NCBI RefSeq assembly: GCF_033441515.1
Contig: NZ_JAWQJT010000001.1
Location: 4,216,001-4,280,000, forward strand
Direction of reading: 5' to 3'
From: Amycolatopsis solani
Lineage (GTDB): Bacteria; Actinomycetota; Actinomycetes; Mycobacteriales; Pseudonocardiaceae
DNA length: 64,000 nt
Shown here: in pieces, positions 45,942-55,287 of the stretch
How positions within the stretch are numbered: position 1 is the first letter of the stretch
Layout of the letters: each line of letters opens with the position of its first letter
Position numbers and translations under genes: made by a program
Notes under the pieces: generated by a model
What the model was told of the DNA's origin: nothing
Database searches by the model: none
The model's input: the letters and a program-made list of their open reading frames with translations, nothing else

Positions 45942-47345
45942 TCAGCGGTTCTTGGCGAGGGAGTCCGAGTCGATGCACAGCTCGCCGTCGCGCAGAGCGA
46001 GCCCGAGGACGTGCGTTTCGGTGCTGTCCGGACGGCCGTCGCGGTGGTGCAGCCGGATCCGCGCGGTCACCGTGCTGCCCGCGACCGCGGGCGTCCCGAC
46101 GACCTCGGCCCCGCTGAACCCGCTCCAGAACTTGTCGTAGCTGTCCCGCGTCCGCAGCCGCAGGTTCGGCCCGATCAGCTCCCAGCCGGCGGCGGTGTCG
46201 GGCATCAGCCCGTAGTAGTGGACGACGAATCCGGCGAGGTCGCCCGGGTCCGGCCGGTTCGCACTGGCCGTGGTGACCGCGACGGGCACGGTCGTCGCCA
46301 CGGCCGGCGTGGTCGTGCGGACCGGGACCGGAACCGGTGCGGCCAGCGGTGCCGACGTCGGCGTCACGGCCGGGGTTCGCGCCAGCAGGGCCGGCAGCGC
46401 GAACAGCGTGCCCACCCCGCCGAGCAGGAGGACCGTGACGGCGATGAGCGCGACCAGCAGCCCGGTCCGGCGCCGCGGCGGGGCCTCCGGCTCGACCCTG
46501 GTGAACGCCCGGGTCACGGCCGGCGGGGGAGGCGTACCGAGAGCGGCCTTCGCGCCGGCCGCGAGCGCCGCGGCGGTCGGGTACCGGTCGTCCGGGCTCT
46601 TCGCCATGCCCCGGGCCACGACGCCGTCGAGTGCCGTGGGGACGCCCGCGCGCAGCAGGCTCGGCCGCGGTGGCGCCTGGTTGAGGTGGGCGTGCAGGAG
46701 GGACGCGGCCGTCGTCGCGGCGAACGGCTTGGTGGCGGTCAGGCACTGGTGCAGCACGCACGCCAGCGCGTAGACGTCGACGCGCAGGTCGGGCCGGGCG
46801 CCGGTGAACCGCTCGGGCGCCATGTAGTCGAGCGTCCCGATCGCCGCGCCCGCGCCGGTCAGCCCGGACGTCGCCTCCTGCGACCGCGCGATCCCGAAGT
46901 CCACCAGGTAGGCGAAGCCGGTACCGGTCAGCAGGATGTTCGACGGCTTGACGTCCCGGTGGACCAGCCCTTCGGCGTGCGCGGCGGTGAGGGCCTGGGC
47001 GATCTGGCCGACGACGTCGACGGCTTCGGCCGCGTCCATCGGCCCGCGCGTGCTCAGCCGCGTCGCGAGGTCTTCGCCTTCGACGAGCTGCATGTCCAGG
47101 TACAGGCGGCCGTCGATTTCCCCGAACGAGTGAATCGGCACGACGTGCGGCTCGCGCAGCCGGGCCGCCGCGTGCGCTTCGCGGCGGAAGCGTTCGCGGA
47201 ACTCCTCGTCGGCGGCGAGGTGGGGCGGCAGCACCTTCAGCGCCACGACCCGGTCGAGCCGGGTGTCGCGGGCGCGCAGGACTTCGCCCATGCCGCCGCG
47301 CGCGATCGGCCGTTCGATGCGGTACGGCCCGAATTCCGGGTTCAC
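45942..47345 (-). CDS. Membrane Ser/Thr protein kinase
   Basis: A 467-residue PknB-like kinase. The cytoplasmic kinase domain (about 7-265) has the Gly loop ARGGMGEV, the invariant lysine in VVALKVLPP, the catalytic [11 protein letters not shown] and DFGIARSQ. A helix at about 293-315 is followed by a Thr/Pro/Val-rich linker and an extracellular domain of about 100 residues that has a SnoaL-like look, not PASTA repeats. The GTG at 47345 has an AAGGAG site, which excludes the longer frame. The signal is unknown. FHA-dependent targets are possible. Confidence 0.93.
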   Translation of the reverse strand: MNPEFGPYRIERPIARGGMGEVLRARDTRLDRVVALKVLPPHLAADEEFRERFRREAHAAARLREPHVVPIHSFGEIDGRLYLDMQLVEGEDLATRLSTRGPMDAAEAVDVVGQIAQALTAAHAEGLVHRDVKPSNILLTGTGFAYLVDFGIARSQEATSGLTGAGAAIGTLDYMAPERFTGARPDLRVDVYALACVLHQCLTATKPFAATTAASLLHAHLNQAPPRPSLLRAGVPTALDGVVARGMAKSPDDRYPTAAALAAGAKAALGTPPPPAVTRAFTRVEPEAPPRRRTGLLVALIAVTVLLLGGVGTLFALPALLARTPAVTPTSAPLAAPVPVPVRTTTPAVATTVPVAVTTASANRPDPGDLAGFVVHYYGLMPDTAAGWELIGPNLRLRTRDSYDKFWSGFSGAEVVGTPAVAGSTVTARIRLHHRDGRPDSTETHVLGLALRDGELCIDSDSLAKNR

Positions 47346-47417
47346 GTGGCTCCTTCGGCGGAGGAATACCCCCCGAAGTCGCGGCGCGACCGGCACCGCG
47401 TTACACCTCGGTCGCCG

Positions 47418-47867
47418 TCAGCCCAGGACTTCGCCCGCCAGCCGGCTCAGGTAGCCCGCGAACCGCTCGCGGTCCTCGGCCGGCCACTGCCCGACCAGCG
47501 CTTCGAAAGCTTGCCGCTGGTGGGCCTGCGAAGCCGCGAGGAATTCGCGCGCGGAATCGGTGAGCGTCAGCACCGCGCGGCGGGCGTCGCGGGTCGACGT
47601 CGAGCGCGTCACGAAGCCGTCGCGGGCCGCTTCGGTCGTCATCCGGCTGGCCACCGAGCGGTCGATGCCCAGCTGGCGGGCCACGTCCGCGACGGTGACC
47701 TCGTCGCCCGCCGCGCCGTCGATCGCCTGGATGACGAACAGGTTCGGCACCGTCCACGTCGGCGGTGCGTCGGCGGCGAAGCGCTCGACGACGTCCGGGG
47801 CCCACTGGCGGGCCCAGTGGCGGACCAGGCGGAAGAGAGCGGGGCCGCCGTCGCTTGATGTGTGCAC
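47418..47867 (-). CDS. MarR-family transcriptional regulator
   Basis: Encodes 149 residues from the GTG at 47867. The winged helix includes NLFVIQAIDGAAGDEVTVAD, GIDRSVASRMTTEAARDG and the wing STRDARRAVLTLTD. It is divergent from an MFS exporter, the typical MarR arrangement, and probably represses it until an inducer binds. The two start codons are only 24 bp apart, with promoter and operator overlapping. A longer N-terminus (ATG 47894) would run into the MFS start and is less likely. Confidence 0.9.
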   Translation of the reverse strand: MHTSSDGGPALFRLVRHWARQWAPDVVERFAADAPPTWTVPNLFVIQAIDGAAGDEVTVADVARQLGIDRSVASRMTTEAARDGFVTRSTSTRDARRAVLTLTDSAREFLAASQAHQRQAFEALVGQWPAEDRERFAGYLSRLAGEVLG

Positions 47868-47896
47868 AAGGCACGCTATAACGTGTGCTTTATGCA
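47855..47896. promoter_or_regulatory. Compact divergent marR/MFS promoter-operator
   Basis: On the plus strand TTGATG (47855-47860), a 16-bp spacer and TATAAC (47877-47882) end 9 bp before the MFS ATG. On the minus strand TATAGC (47880-47875) ends 7 bp before the MarR GTG. An imperfect inverted repeat, TGCACAAGGCAC (47863-47874) and GTGCTTTATGCA (47885-47896), flanks the shared TATA and covers both start codons. Both mRNAs would be leaderless. Confidence 0.6.
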
Positions 47897-49250
47897 CGCA
47901 TCTCGGAACCTCGCGTTCGCCGGGCTCCTGCTCGGCATGGCCATGGCCCAGCTCGACGGCCTGATCGTCACGGCAGCGCTGCCTTCCATTGGCGCTGACT
48001 TGCACGCCCGCACCGGCCTGGTCGCGGTGACCGCCGCCGGCCTGCTGACCCTGACCGTCGCGACCCCGCTGCACGGCAGGCTCGGCGACCTCTACGGCCG
48101 GCGCACGTCCTTCGCCGCGTCGGTCCTCGTGTTCGCCGCCGCCTCCGCGTGGTGCGCCGCCGCGCCCGACGTCGGTTCGCTGATCGCCGCCCGTGCGCTG
48201 CAAGGGCTGGGCGGGAGCGGCCTGGTCGTCACGGCGATGAGCGCGCTCGGCGAGCTGTTCGACCGCGACGAGCTGCTGCGCCGTCAAGGCTGGCAGACCG
48301 CCGTCTTCGCGGCCGCGACCCTCGGCGGCCCTCCGCTGGGCGGGCTGCTCGCGGCCGGTCCCGGCTGGCGGTGGATCTTCCTGGTCAACCTGCCGCTGTG
48401 CGTGCCCGCCCTGCTGCTCGGGCTGCGGGGACTGCCCGCGAAACCCCGTGGCGCCAAGGAGAAGTTCGACGTGCCCGGCAGTGCGCTGCTGGCCGCCGCG
48501 GGGGCCGCGGTGGTCGCGCTCGGCACGTTCGAGAACCTCGCGCGCAGTCCACTGTGGACGCCGCTGCTGGTCGTGGCCGCCCTCGCCGCCGGGTTCCTGT
48601 TCGTCCGGCGGCAGCGCCGCACGCCGAGCCCGCTGATCTCGCCGAAGGTCTTCGCCGACGCCGTCCTCAAGCGCGCGGTGGTGGTCAACGGCCTGGCCGG
48701 CGCCGCGCTCTACGGCACCTTCACCTACGTCGCGCTGGCCGCCGCGCTCGGGTCCGGCGCGGCCGGCACCGGGCTGCTGCTCGTCGCGATGACCGCCGGG
48801 CAGCTCGCGCTCTCCGCGTCGTTCGCCGCCTTGGCGCGCCGGCGCCCGGAGATGACGGCGTGGGGCCGCTTCGGCTGCCTGCTCGGCACGGCGGGGCTCG
48901 CCGCGATCGCCGCCGCGGCCGCGTTCGACGGCGAACCGTGGCTCCTCGTCCCGGGGCTGTTCGCGATCGGCGCCGCCTTCGCGGTCTGCACGTCCGCCTC
49001 CACCGTGCTGGGCCAGACACGCGCGGATCGCACTCTGCTGGGCGTCACGCTGGGGTCGCTGACCTTCGCCCGGCAGGCGGGCGGCCTGGCCGGCGCCGCG
49101 GTGTTCGGCTGGCTGGCGCTGGTCACGACCGGCGGGCTGGCCGCGCCGGGCCTGACCGTCGTGTTCGCGGGCGCGGCCGCGGTCATGCTGGTGGCCTGGC
49201 TCACCTCGCCCGCCGTCACGTCTTCGGAAGCCGTCTCGTCCCCCTCGTGA
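47892..49250 (+). CDS. MFS drug exporter (DHA2-like)
   Basis: Encodes 452 residues from the ATG at 47892 with about 12-14 helices. The family motifs are LDGLIVTAALPSIGADL near the start and GRLGDLYGRRTSFAASVLVF (motif A). It is probably repressed by the divergent MarR protein. It is followed after 21 bp by an AhpD-like gene that may be co-transcribed. The drug substrate is unknown. Confidence 0.92.
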   Translation: MHASRNLAFAGLLLGMAMAQLDGLIVTAALPSIGADLHARTGLVAVTAAGLLTLTVATPLHGRLGDLYGRRTSFAASVLVFAAASAWCAAAPDVGSLIAARALQGLGGSGLVVTAMSALGELFDRDELLRRQGWQTAVFAAATLGGPPLGGLLAAGPGWRWIFLVNLPLCVPALLLGLRGLPAKPRGAKEKFDVPGSALLAAAGAAVVALGTFENLARSPLWTPLLVVAALAAGFLFVRRQRRTPSPLISPKVFADAVLKRAVVVNGLAGAALYGTFTYVALAAALGSGAAGTGLLLVAMTAGQLALSASFAALARRRPEMTAWGRFGCLLGTAGLAAIAAAAAFDGEPWLLVPGLFAIGAAFAVCTSASTVLGQTRADRTLLGVTLGSLTFARQAGGLAGAAVFGWLALVTTGGLAAPGLTVVFAGAAAVMLVAWLTSPAVTSSEAVSSPS

Positions 49251-49271
49251 CCGAGACGAAGGAGAACGGAC

Positions 49272-49838
49272 ATGCCGCGCATCACCGCGAAGAAGAGCAC
49301 CGAGGCCGGACCGGTCCTCAAGCTGGTCTACCGGATGGCCGGCCGCCGCTACGGCGCCGTGCCGGAGCCGATGGCCGTCGTCGCGCACCACCCCGGCCTG
49401 CTGCGCGCGAACCTGGCGCACGAACTGCTGGTCGAGCGCGCCTCCAAACGGCTGCCGGTGAACGTCCGCGAGCTCGCCGTCTACCGGGTCGCGACCCGGA
49501 TCGGCTGCTCGTGGTGCGTCGACTTCGGCACCATGCTGCAGAAGCACGACGGCCTCGACATCGAACGGCTGAAGAAGATCGACGACTACGCGACCTCACC
49601 CGCGTTCAGCCACCAGGAACGGCTCGCGCTCGCCTACGCCGACGCGATGTCCGCGGCGCAGGTCACGGTCACCGACGAACAGGTCGCCGAACTCGAGCGC
49701 GAGTTCGGCCGCGAAGGCGTTATCGAGCTGACCTACCAGATCGCGCTGGAGAATTCGCGCGCCCGGATGAACAGCGCGCTCGGCATCGTCGACCAGGGTT
49801 TCACCTCCGGTGACGCCTGCCGGGTCCCGCTGCCGTAG
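49272..49838 (+). CDS. Carboxymuconolactone decarboxylase/AhpD-like protein
   Basis: A 188-residue CMD-family protein. The redox pair is in CSWCVDFGTML, with a nearby His/Lys-rich segment, and the family helix ERLALAYADAMSA is present. Such proteins act as peroxidase-linked disulfide reductases or decarboxylases. The ATG at 49272 has GAAGGAG upstream. Co-transcription with the MarR-controlled exporter suggests an oxidative or electrophile stress response. Confidence 0.88.
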   Translation: MPRITAKKSTEAGPVLKLVYRMAGRRYGAVPEPMAVVAHHPGLLRANLAHELLVERASKRLPVNVRELAVYRVATRIGCSWCVDFGTMLQKHDGLDIERLKKIDDYATSPAFSHQERLALAYADAMSAAQVTVTDEQVAELEREFGREGVIELTYQIALENSRARMNSALGIVDQGFTSGDACRVPLP

Positions 49839-49900
49839 GACCCCGGGAATCGGACTCCGGTGGGACGCGCCACCGGGGTCCCCCGCGGGAGCGTTCCCGC

Positions 49901-50671
49901 ATGCACCTCATTGCCGCCGAGCGGATCAAGTTCTTCAGCATCAGCACCCCCGTCGTGTGCGGGACGGTCGCGGTCACCGGGCTCGTCGTCCCGGCCGGGC
50001 TGGTGGCCGCCAACGCCTCCGAGTCGCGGCTGCCGCCGACCGTCGCGAGCACCCAGTTCGGCTTCCTGTTCGGCCTGGTCGCCGTCCTGGTCATGGGCGC
50101 GTTGTCGGTGACCAGCGAGTACCAGACCGGGACGATCCACGGCTCCTTCCAGGCCGTGCCGTCCCGGACCCCGGTGCTGCTGGCCAAGGCCGCGCTCGCC
50201 GGCGGGTACGCGTTCGCCCTCGGCGAGGCCGCCGCGTTCGGGGCCTGGCTGGTGGCGCGGCTGGTCGCGCCGGACGCGGACCTGGCGCTCGACAGCGCCG
50301 CCGACTGGACGATCGTCGCGGGCACCGGGGTCGTGTTCGCGCTGGGCGTGGTGTGCGCGGTCGGCGTCGGGCTCCTGGTCCGCCACACCGCGGGTGCGGT
50401 GGCGCTGCTGCTCGTGTACCCGTTGCTGGTCGAGAACCTCGTCGAGGTGATCCCCGGTGCCGGCCCGGCGATCCACCGCTGGCTGCCGCTCAACGTCGTC
50501 ACGAAGTTCCTCAGCGGCACCGGTGGCGCCAGCGGCGGGCGCGACGGCGGCAACGCGGCCGCGCTGTCCGACTCGCCGCTCGCCCCGGGCTGGGCGCTGG
50601 CCTACTTCGCGGCGTTCGTGGTGGCGGTGCTGGCCGCCGGGATCACGACGGCGAAGCGGCGGGACGCGTGA
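49901..50671 (+). CDS. ABC-2-like permease without a partner ATPase here
   Basis: A 256-residue membrane protein with six helices and the ABC-2 membrane-subunit layout (LIAAERIKFFSISTP start, VTSEYQTGTIHGSFQAVPSR between helices 2 and 3). No ATP-binding gene is adjacent, which is unusual. The last 29 bp overlap the convergent sigma-factor gene. The substrate is unknown. Confidence 0.8.
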   Translation: MHLIAAERIKFFSISTPVVCGTVAVTGLVVPAGLVAANASESRLPPTVASTQFGFLFGLVAVLVMGALSVTSEYQTGTIHGSFQAVPSRTPVLLAKAALAGGYAFALGEAAAFGAWLVARLVAPDADLALDSAADWTIVAGTGVVFALGVVCAVGVGLLVRHTAGAVALLLVYPLLVENLVEVIPGAGPAIHRWLPLNVVTKFLSGTGGASGGRDGGNAAALSDSPLAPGWALAYFAAFVVAVLAAGITTAKRRDA

Positions 50672-51596
50672 TGCGGGCCAGCTTGTCCGGGTTGACCACG
50701 TCGTAGATCGCCACGATCTTGCCGTCGCGGACCGTCATCGCCTGCACGTGCTCGTCGAGGGCGAAGAAGCCGTCCTGGCCCGGCTGCGGCGCGAGGTACA
50801 CCCCCAGATCGCCGTTGACGAGCACCGGCGTGCCACGGGTGAGCGCACCGGGCGGGTACTTGCTCGTGAGGCCCACGAAGAACCGGACGATCTTGTCCGC
50901 GCCGACGATGAGCTGGCGCGTGGTCCGGCCCTTTCCGTTCGAGTCGCCGACGAGCACGACGTCCGGGGCCAGCAGCTCGGTCATCGCCCGGATGTCCCCG
51001 GCCTGCAGGGCGACGACGAACTTTTCGAGGATCTTCGCCTGGTCGTCCAGCGGGACGCGCGGCGCCGGGTCGGCGTCGGCGAGGGCCTTGCGGCCGCGGG
51101 AGGCGTGCTGGCGCGCGGCCTCGACCGAGACGCCGAGCGCGTCGGCGATCTCGGCGAACGGCACCGAGAAGGCGTCGTGCAGCACGAAGGCGACGCGCTG
51201 CTCCGGGGTCAGCTTGTCGAGCACGACCAGTGCGGCCATCCGCAGCCCGTCGTCGCGGACCGCGACGTCGAGCGGGTCCTCGCTCACCGGCCGCCCGAAC
51301 GGCGTGACGACCGGTTCCGGGAGCCAGTTGCCGACGTACTTCTCCCGCTGCGCGGCGGCCGACTTCAGCCGGTCGAGGCAGATCCGGCCGACGACGGTGG
51401 TCAGCCAGCCCCGCAGCTCGCGGATGGCCGCGCGGCCGGCGTCGTCGAGCCCGGCCAGCCGCAGCCAGGACTCCTGGACCGCGTCCTCGGCGTCGGCGCG
51501 CGTGCCGGTCAGCCGGTAGGCCACCCCGATGAGGTGACTGCGGTGCTCGGCGAATTCGGCGGCGAGGGCGTCCTGGGCGGTGGGCGTGGCGGCCAT
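50643..51596 (-). CDS. sigJ: SigJ-like ECF sigma factor with SnoaL-type C-terminal domain
   Basis: A 317-residue ECF41/SigJ-type sigma factor. Sigma-2 (about 15-85, AYRLTGTRADAEDAVQESWL) and sigma-4 (about 135-190, EQRVAFVLHDAFSVPFAEIA) are followed by a SnoaL-like domain (about 205-310), which in this group regulates activity in cis instead of an anti-sigma factor. The ATG at 51596 is preferred over a GTG at 51614. ECF41-type factors often pair with CMD/AhpD-like genes, and one lies 0.8 kb away, beyond the ABC-2-like permease. Confidence 0.91.
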   Translation of the reverse strand: MAATPTAQDALAAEFAEHRSHLIGVAYRLTGTRADAEDAVQESWLRLAGLDDAGRAAIRELRGWLTTVVGRICLDRLKSAAAQREKYVGNWLPEPVVTPFGRPVSEDPLDVAVRDDGLRMAALVVLDKLTPEQRVAFVLHDAFSVPFAEIADALGVSVEAARQHASRGRKALADADPAPRVPLDDQAKILEKFVVALQAGDIRAMTELLAPDVVLVGDSNGKGRTTRQLIVGADKIVRFFVGLTSKYPPGALTRGTPVLVNGDLGVYLAPQPGQDGFFALDEHVQAMTVRDGKIVAIYDVVNPDKLARITRPAASPS

Positions 51597-51637
51597 GCCC
51601 CGAGTGTGCCGCAAACGGCGGGACTAGAGTGGGCGGC

Positions 51638-53548
51638 GTGGCAGGACGGATTCGGGAGAGCGACATCGCGGAGGTGCGCGAGCGGAACCGGATCGACGAG
51701 GTCGTCGGGGAGTACGTGGCACTGCGCCGCGCCGGTGGGGGCAGCCTGAAGGGCCTCTGCCCGTTCCACAACGAGAAGACCCCGTCGTTCAACGTCCGCC
51801 CGACGCACGGCACCTTCCACTGCTTCGGCTGTGGCGAGGGCGGCGACGTGATCAAGTTCATCCAGAAGATCGACCTGATCTCGTTCGTGGAGGCCGTCGA
51901 GCGGCTGGCCGACCGGGTCGGCATCCGGCTCACCTACGAAGGCGGCGGCGCGACGATCCAGCGCGACCGCGGCAGCCGCACCCGGCTGGTCGAGGCGCAC
52001 CGCGCCGCGCAGGAGTTCTACGCGGAGCAGCTGGTCACCGACGAAGCGCGCGCGGCGCGGGACTTCCTGTCCGAGCGCGGGTTCGACGCCGCCATGGCCA
52101 AGACGTTCGGCTGCGGGTACGCGCCCGGCGGCTGGGACAAGCTGACGAAGTTCCTGCTCAACCGCGGCTTCGAGGTCAAGGAACTGCTGACGGCGGGGCT
52201 GTCCAAGGAGGGCCAGCGCGGCCCGATGGACCGCTTCCACCGGCGGCTGGTCTGGCCGATCCGGGACGTCGGCAACGACGTCGTCGGCTTCGGCGCGCGG
52301 CGGCTGTTCGACGACGACCGGATCTCCGCGAAGTACCTCAACACCGCCGAGTCGCCGATCTACAAGAAGTCGCAGGTCATGTTCGGCCTCGACCTGGCCA
52401 AGCGCGAGATCGCGAAGAAGCACCAGGTCGTCGTGGTCGAGGGCTACACCGACGTGATGGCGATGCACGCGGCGGGCGTGCCGACGGCGGTCGCGTCGTC
52501 CGGCACGGCGTTCGGCGAGGACCACATGAAGGTGCTGCGCCGGCTGATGATGGACGACGACGCCTTCCGCGGCGAAGTGATCTTCACGTTCGACGGCGAC
52601 GAAGCGGGCCAGAAGGCCGCGTTGAAGGCGTTCGAGGGCGACCAGACGTTCGCCGGCCAGACGTACATCGCGGTCGCGCCGGACGGCATGGACCCGTGCG
52701 AGCTGCGCCTGGCCAAGGGCGACAGCGCGGTGAAGGACCTGGTGGCGCGGCGGACCCCGCTGTTCGAGTTCGTCATCCGCAGCACGCTCAAGAACTACGA
52801 CCTCGACTCGGTCGACGGCCAGGTCGCGGCGCTGCAGAAGACGGTGCCGATGGTGGCGTCGATCAAGGACCGCGCGGCCCGCGACGGCTACGCGTCGAAG
52901 CTCGCCTGGTGGGTGGGCTGGCAGGACGTCGCGCAGGTGGTCAACCGGGTCCGCGGCAGCGCGGGCGCGACCGACAAGCGCGGTGGTGCGCCGCTGCGCC
53001 AGCCGGGGCGCGCGCAGCAGGCGGCCCCGGCGGCTTCGGCGCCTTCCGACGTCGCTCGCCCGGCGCCGAAGGACCCGCGGTTCGCGGTCCAGCGCGAGGC
53101 GCTGAAGGCGGCGTTGCAGCAGCCGGCGATCGCCGGGCCGGAGTACGACGCCCTCCCGCTGGAGGCGTTCACGCACCCGGTGTACGTGGCCGTCCACGAA
53201 GCGGTTTTGAAGGCCGGCGGCGCGGGTTCGGGCCTGACCGGCCCGGCGCTGCTGGACGCGGCGGCCCCGCACTGTCCGGAAGGGACGGTCCGGCGCGTGC
53301 TCTCGGAGCTGGCCGTGGAACCGTTGCAGGCCAAGGACGAAGTCGACTCGCGGTACATCTCGTCGATCCTCGCGCGGGTGCAGGAGAGCCTCGTCGGGCG
53401 GCAGATCGCGGAGATCAAGGGCAAGCTGCAGCGACTGTCGCCGGTCGAAGCGCCGGACGACTACCGCGCGCTGTTCGGTGACCTCGTCGCGCTGGAGCAG
53501 TACAAGAAGTCGCTGGGCGAGCAGGCCGCCGCCGGCGCGTGGGGCTGA
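51638..53548 (+). CDS. dnaG: DNA primase DnaG
   Basis: A 636-residue primase. The CHC2 zinc finger has C41, H44, C62 and C65 (LCPFHNEKTPSF, FHCFGCGEGGD). The Toprim domain shows VVVVEGYTDVMAMHAAG and FTFDGDEAGQ. A C-terminal helicase-binding domain follows a variable Ala/Pro-rich linker near 450-485. It makes RNA primers at the replication fork. The start is GTG 51638, about 7 bp after a TAGAGT box (near-leaderless); GTG 51629 is an alternative. It is followed 1 bp later by a small gene. Confidence 0.96.
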   Translation: MAGRIRESDIAEVRERNRIDEVVGEYVALRRAGGGSLKGLCPFHNEKTPSFNVRPTHGTFHCFGCGEGGDVIKFIQKIDLISFVEAVERLADRVGIRLTYEGGGATIQRDRGSRTRLVEAHRAAQEFYAEQLVTDEARAARDFLSERGFDAAMAKTFGCGYAPGGWDKLTKFLLNRGFEVKELLTAGLSKEGQRGPMDRFHRRLVWPIRDVGNDVVGFGARRLFDDDRISAKYLNTAESPIYKKSQVMFGLDLAKREIAKKHQVVVVEGYTDVMAMHAAGVPTAVASSGTAFGEDHMKVLRRLMMDDDAFRGEVIFTFDGDEAGQKAALKAFEGDQTFAGQTYIAVAPDGMDPCELRLAKGDSAVKDLVARRTPLFEFVIRSTLKNYDLDSVDGQVAALQKTVPMVASIKDRAARDGYASKLAWWVGWQDVAQVVNRVRGSAGATDKRGGAPLRQPGRAQQAAPAASAPSDVARPAPKDPRFAVQREALKAALQQPAIAGPEYDALPLEAFTHPVYVAVHEAVLKAGGAGSGLTGPALLDAAAPHCPEGTVRRVLSELAVEPLQAKDEVDSRYISSILARVQESLVGRQIAEIKGKLQRLSPVEAPDDYRALFGDLVALEQYKKSLGEQAAAGAWG

Positions 53549-53549
53549 G

Positions 53550-54071
53550 ATGGGGTTCCTGCGCCGGTTGCTCGGCGACCGCACGCCGTCCGACTTCTCC
53601 GGCGCGCTCGCACCGGGCGAAGACGTCGTCGACAGCGCCCCGGTGGAGGGCGGCGGGTACCTGGTCGTGACGGCCTTGGGCCTGTGGGTCCCTTCCGAAG
53701 ACGGCGCGCGGCGCGTCGGCTGGCACCTGATCGGCAAGGCGGCCTGGTCCGACGGCGTGTTCACGCTGACCGAGTCGGCCGAGGTGGGCACCGCGGGCGC
53801 GGCCGTCCTGCTGGCCGACCTGCCCCCGGTCCGGTTCCGGCTGCCGGAGCCGGGCAAGGTGCCGCGCGAGGCCTACCAGCGCGTCGAGGGCTCGATCCGA
53901 TCGCGGCACCGGCAGGAGATCGGGTCCGGCGGAGCGTGGTTCGTCCAGCGCAAGGTGCCCGGTCGCGACGGCAGTGTGCTGCAGGTCCGCCCGGACGCCG
54001 GCACCGACGCCGCGCTGGTGGCGGCCATCGCCGAGCAGGCCGCCGCGAAGCTGGTCAACCCCGCCGAATAG
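53550..54071 (+). CDS. Conserved hypothetical protein downstream of dnaG
   Basis: A 173-residue soluble protein ([16 protein letters not shown] start, [43 protein letters not shown]). No named family is recognised. The beta-rich pattern with alternating hydrophobics suggests a PH-like fold, which is inference. The ATG is 1 bp after the dnaG stop, and the same small gene commonly follows dnaG in relatives, so it is probably translated with it. Confidence 0.8.
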   Translation: MGFLRRLLGDRTPSDFSGALAPGEDVVDSAPVEGGGYLVVTALGLWVPSEDGARRVGWHLIGKAAWSDGVFTLTESAEVGTAGAAVLLADLPPVRFRLPEPGKVPREAYQRVEGSIRSRHRQEIGSGGAWFVQRKVPGRDGSVLQVRPDAGTDAALVAAIAEQAAAKLVNPAE

Positions 54072-54072
54072 C

Positions 54073-54102
54073 AGTACGCTCGTACTCAGTACAGGCGTAC
54101 TG
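54073..54102. promoter_or_regulatory. Two tandem AGTAC-N4-GTACT palindromes (operator)
   Basis: AGTACGCTCGTACT (54073-54086) is followed directly by CAGTACAGGCGTACTG (54087-54102). Half-sites repeat every 15 bp. The pair ends 16 bp before the methyltransferase GTG. This is the shape of a TetR-type operator bound by two dimers, but no tetR gene is adjacent. Confidence 0.55.
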
Positions 54103-54118
54103 TTTATCGGAGGCGACC

Positions 54119-54880
54119 GTGTGGGATCCCGGCAAGTACCTCGACTACGCCGACCTGCGGGCCCGGCCGTTCTACGACCTCGTCTCGCGCATCGGGGCGT
54201 CGTCGCCCCGGCGCGTGGTGGACCTCGGCTGCGGACCCGGCAACCTGACCGTTTCCCTCCGGGAGCGCTGGCCCTCAGCCGTGCTGGAGTGCGGCGATAG
54301 TTCACCCGAAATGGTGACCGCCGCTCGCGCCCGCGGCCTGGACGCCACGGTCCTCGACGTCCGCGACTGGACACCGGCGCCGGACACCGACGTCGTGGTG
54401 TCGAACGCCGTCCTGCAGTGGGTCCCGGACCACGAGGCTCTGCTGCGCCAGTGGGTTTCTTCGCTGCCGGCGGGTGCTTACCTGGCGATTCAGGTCCCGG
54501 GCAACTTCACCGCCCCGTCGCACGCGCTGACGCGGCAACTGGCAGCGTCCCCGGCGTGGGCGTCCCGGCTGGCCGAGGTCGTCCTGCGCGAGGACGACGC
54601 GGTCTCGAGCCCCCTGGAATACGCGAACCTCCTGGCCGACGCGGGCTGCGCCGTCGACGCCTGGGAGACGACGTACGTGCAGCCGCTGCGGGGCGAGAAC
54701 CCGGTGCTGGAGTGGATCACCGGAACGGCGTTGCGCCCGGTCCGCGCGGCATTGGCGGACGACGAGTGGGACCGGTTCCGCACCGAACTGGCCCCGCTCC
54801 TGGCCGCGGCGTACCCGACCCGAGCCGACGGCGTCACGTGGTTCGAGTTCCGCCGGGTGTTCTTCGTGGCCCAGGTCTAG
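54119..54880 (+). CDS. tam: Trans-aconitate 2-methyltransferase-like SAM methyltransferase
   Basis: A 253-residue class I methyltransferase. Motif I is [12 protein letters not shown], motif [15 protein letters not shown], and the family segments [17 protein letters not shown] and [12 protein letters not shown] match trans-aconitate methyltransferases, which methylate an aconitase inhibitor. The start is GTG 54119 with GGAGG upstream. Two tandem palindromes just before it suggest specific repression. It is convergent with a small gene (4-bp overlap). Confidence 0.88.
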   Translation: MWDPGKYLDYADLRARPFYDLVSRIGASSPRRVVDLGCGPGNLTVSLRERWPSAVLECGDSSPEMVTAARARGLDATVLDVRDWTPAPDTDVVVSNAVLQWVPDHEALLRQWVSSLPAGAYLAIQVPGNFTAPSHALTRQLAASPAWASRLAEVVLREDDAVSSPLEYANLLADAGCAVDAWETTYVQPLRGENPVLEWITGTALRPVRAALADDEWDRFRTELAPLLAAAYPTRADGVTWFEFRRVFFVAQV

Positions 54881-55047
54881 CGCCGCACCTTCTCACTGAT
54901 CTTGGCCCGCGCCACCCCGGCGGCCCCTTGAACCATGGGGTGGTCGACGACCCGGCGGTAGGTGCGCACGAGCTGCTCGTACCGCCCCCGGCCTGCCTTG
55001 GCGCCCAGCACGTACCCCAGGCCCGCACCCAGCAGGAACTTCTTCAT
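54877..55047 (-). CDS. Small YtxH-like hypothetical protein
   Basis: Encodes 56 residues from the ATG at 55047. A glycine-rich hydrophobic start ([20 protein letters not shown]) is followed by a charged helix ([20 protein letters not shown]) and a basic end, as in small YtxH-like envelope or stress proteins. An ATG at 55089 would give 70 residues. It overlaps the tam gene by 4 bp, convergently. Function unknown. Confidence 0.65.
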   Translation of the reverse strand: MKKFLLGAGLGYVLGAKAGRGRYEQLVRTYRRVVDHPMVQGAAGVARAKISEKVRR

Positions 55048-55214
55048 CCGCTTCCACGCCTTCCGTCGGTAGGTCGTCCGACTGTCCATTGTCCAGGAAA
55101 ACCGCGCCCCTGGGGCCGGTTGCGCCAAGTGGGGGGTGCTGCAAAGGGGCTTGGGGGCATGGGCTAAGGTTTCTCTTGTCGGTCGGAGAGACCGGCACCG
55201 GAAGTGAGCGACAT

Positions 55215-55287
55215 TCCCCTGTAGCTCAACTGGCAGAGCATTCGGCTGTTAACCGGAGGGTTCTTGGTTCGAGTCCAAGCGGGGGAG
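55215..55287 (+). tRNA. tRNA-Asn (anticodon GTT)
   Basis: Full cloverleaf: acceptor TCCCCTG pairs with CGGGGGA (one G-T), anticodon stem TTCGG/CCGGA around loop CTGTTAA with GTT at 55248-55250, T arm CTTGG-TTCGAGT-CCAAG, discriminator G. CCA is not encoded. A terminator follows. The 3' half (from 55253) is repeated exactly at 61095, marking this gene as an integration site. Confidence 0.95.
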
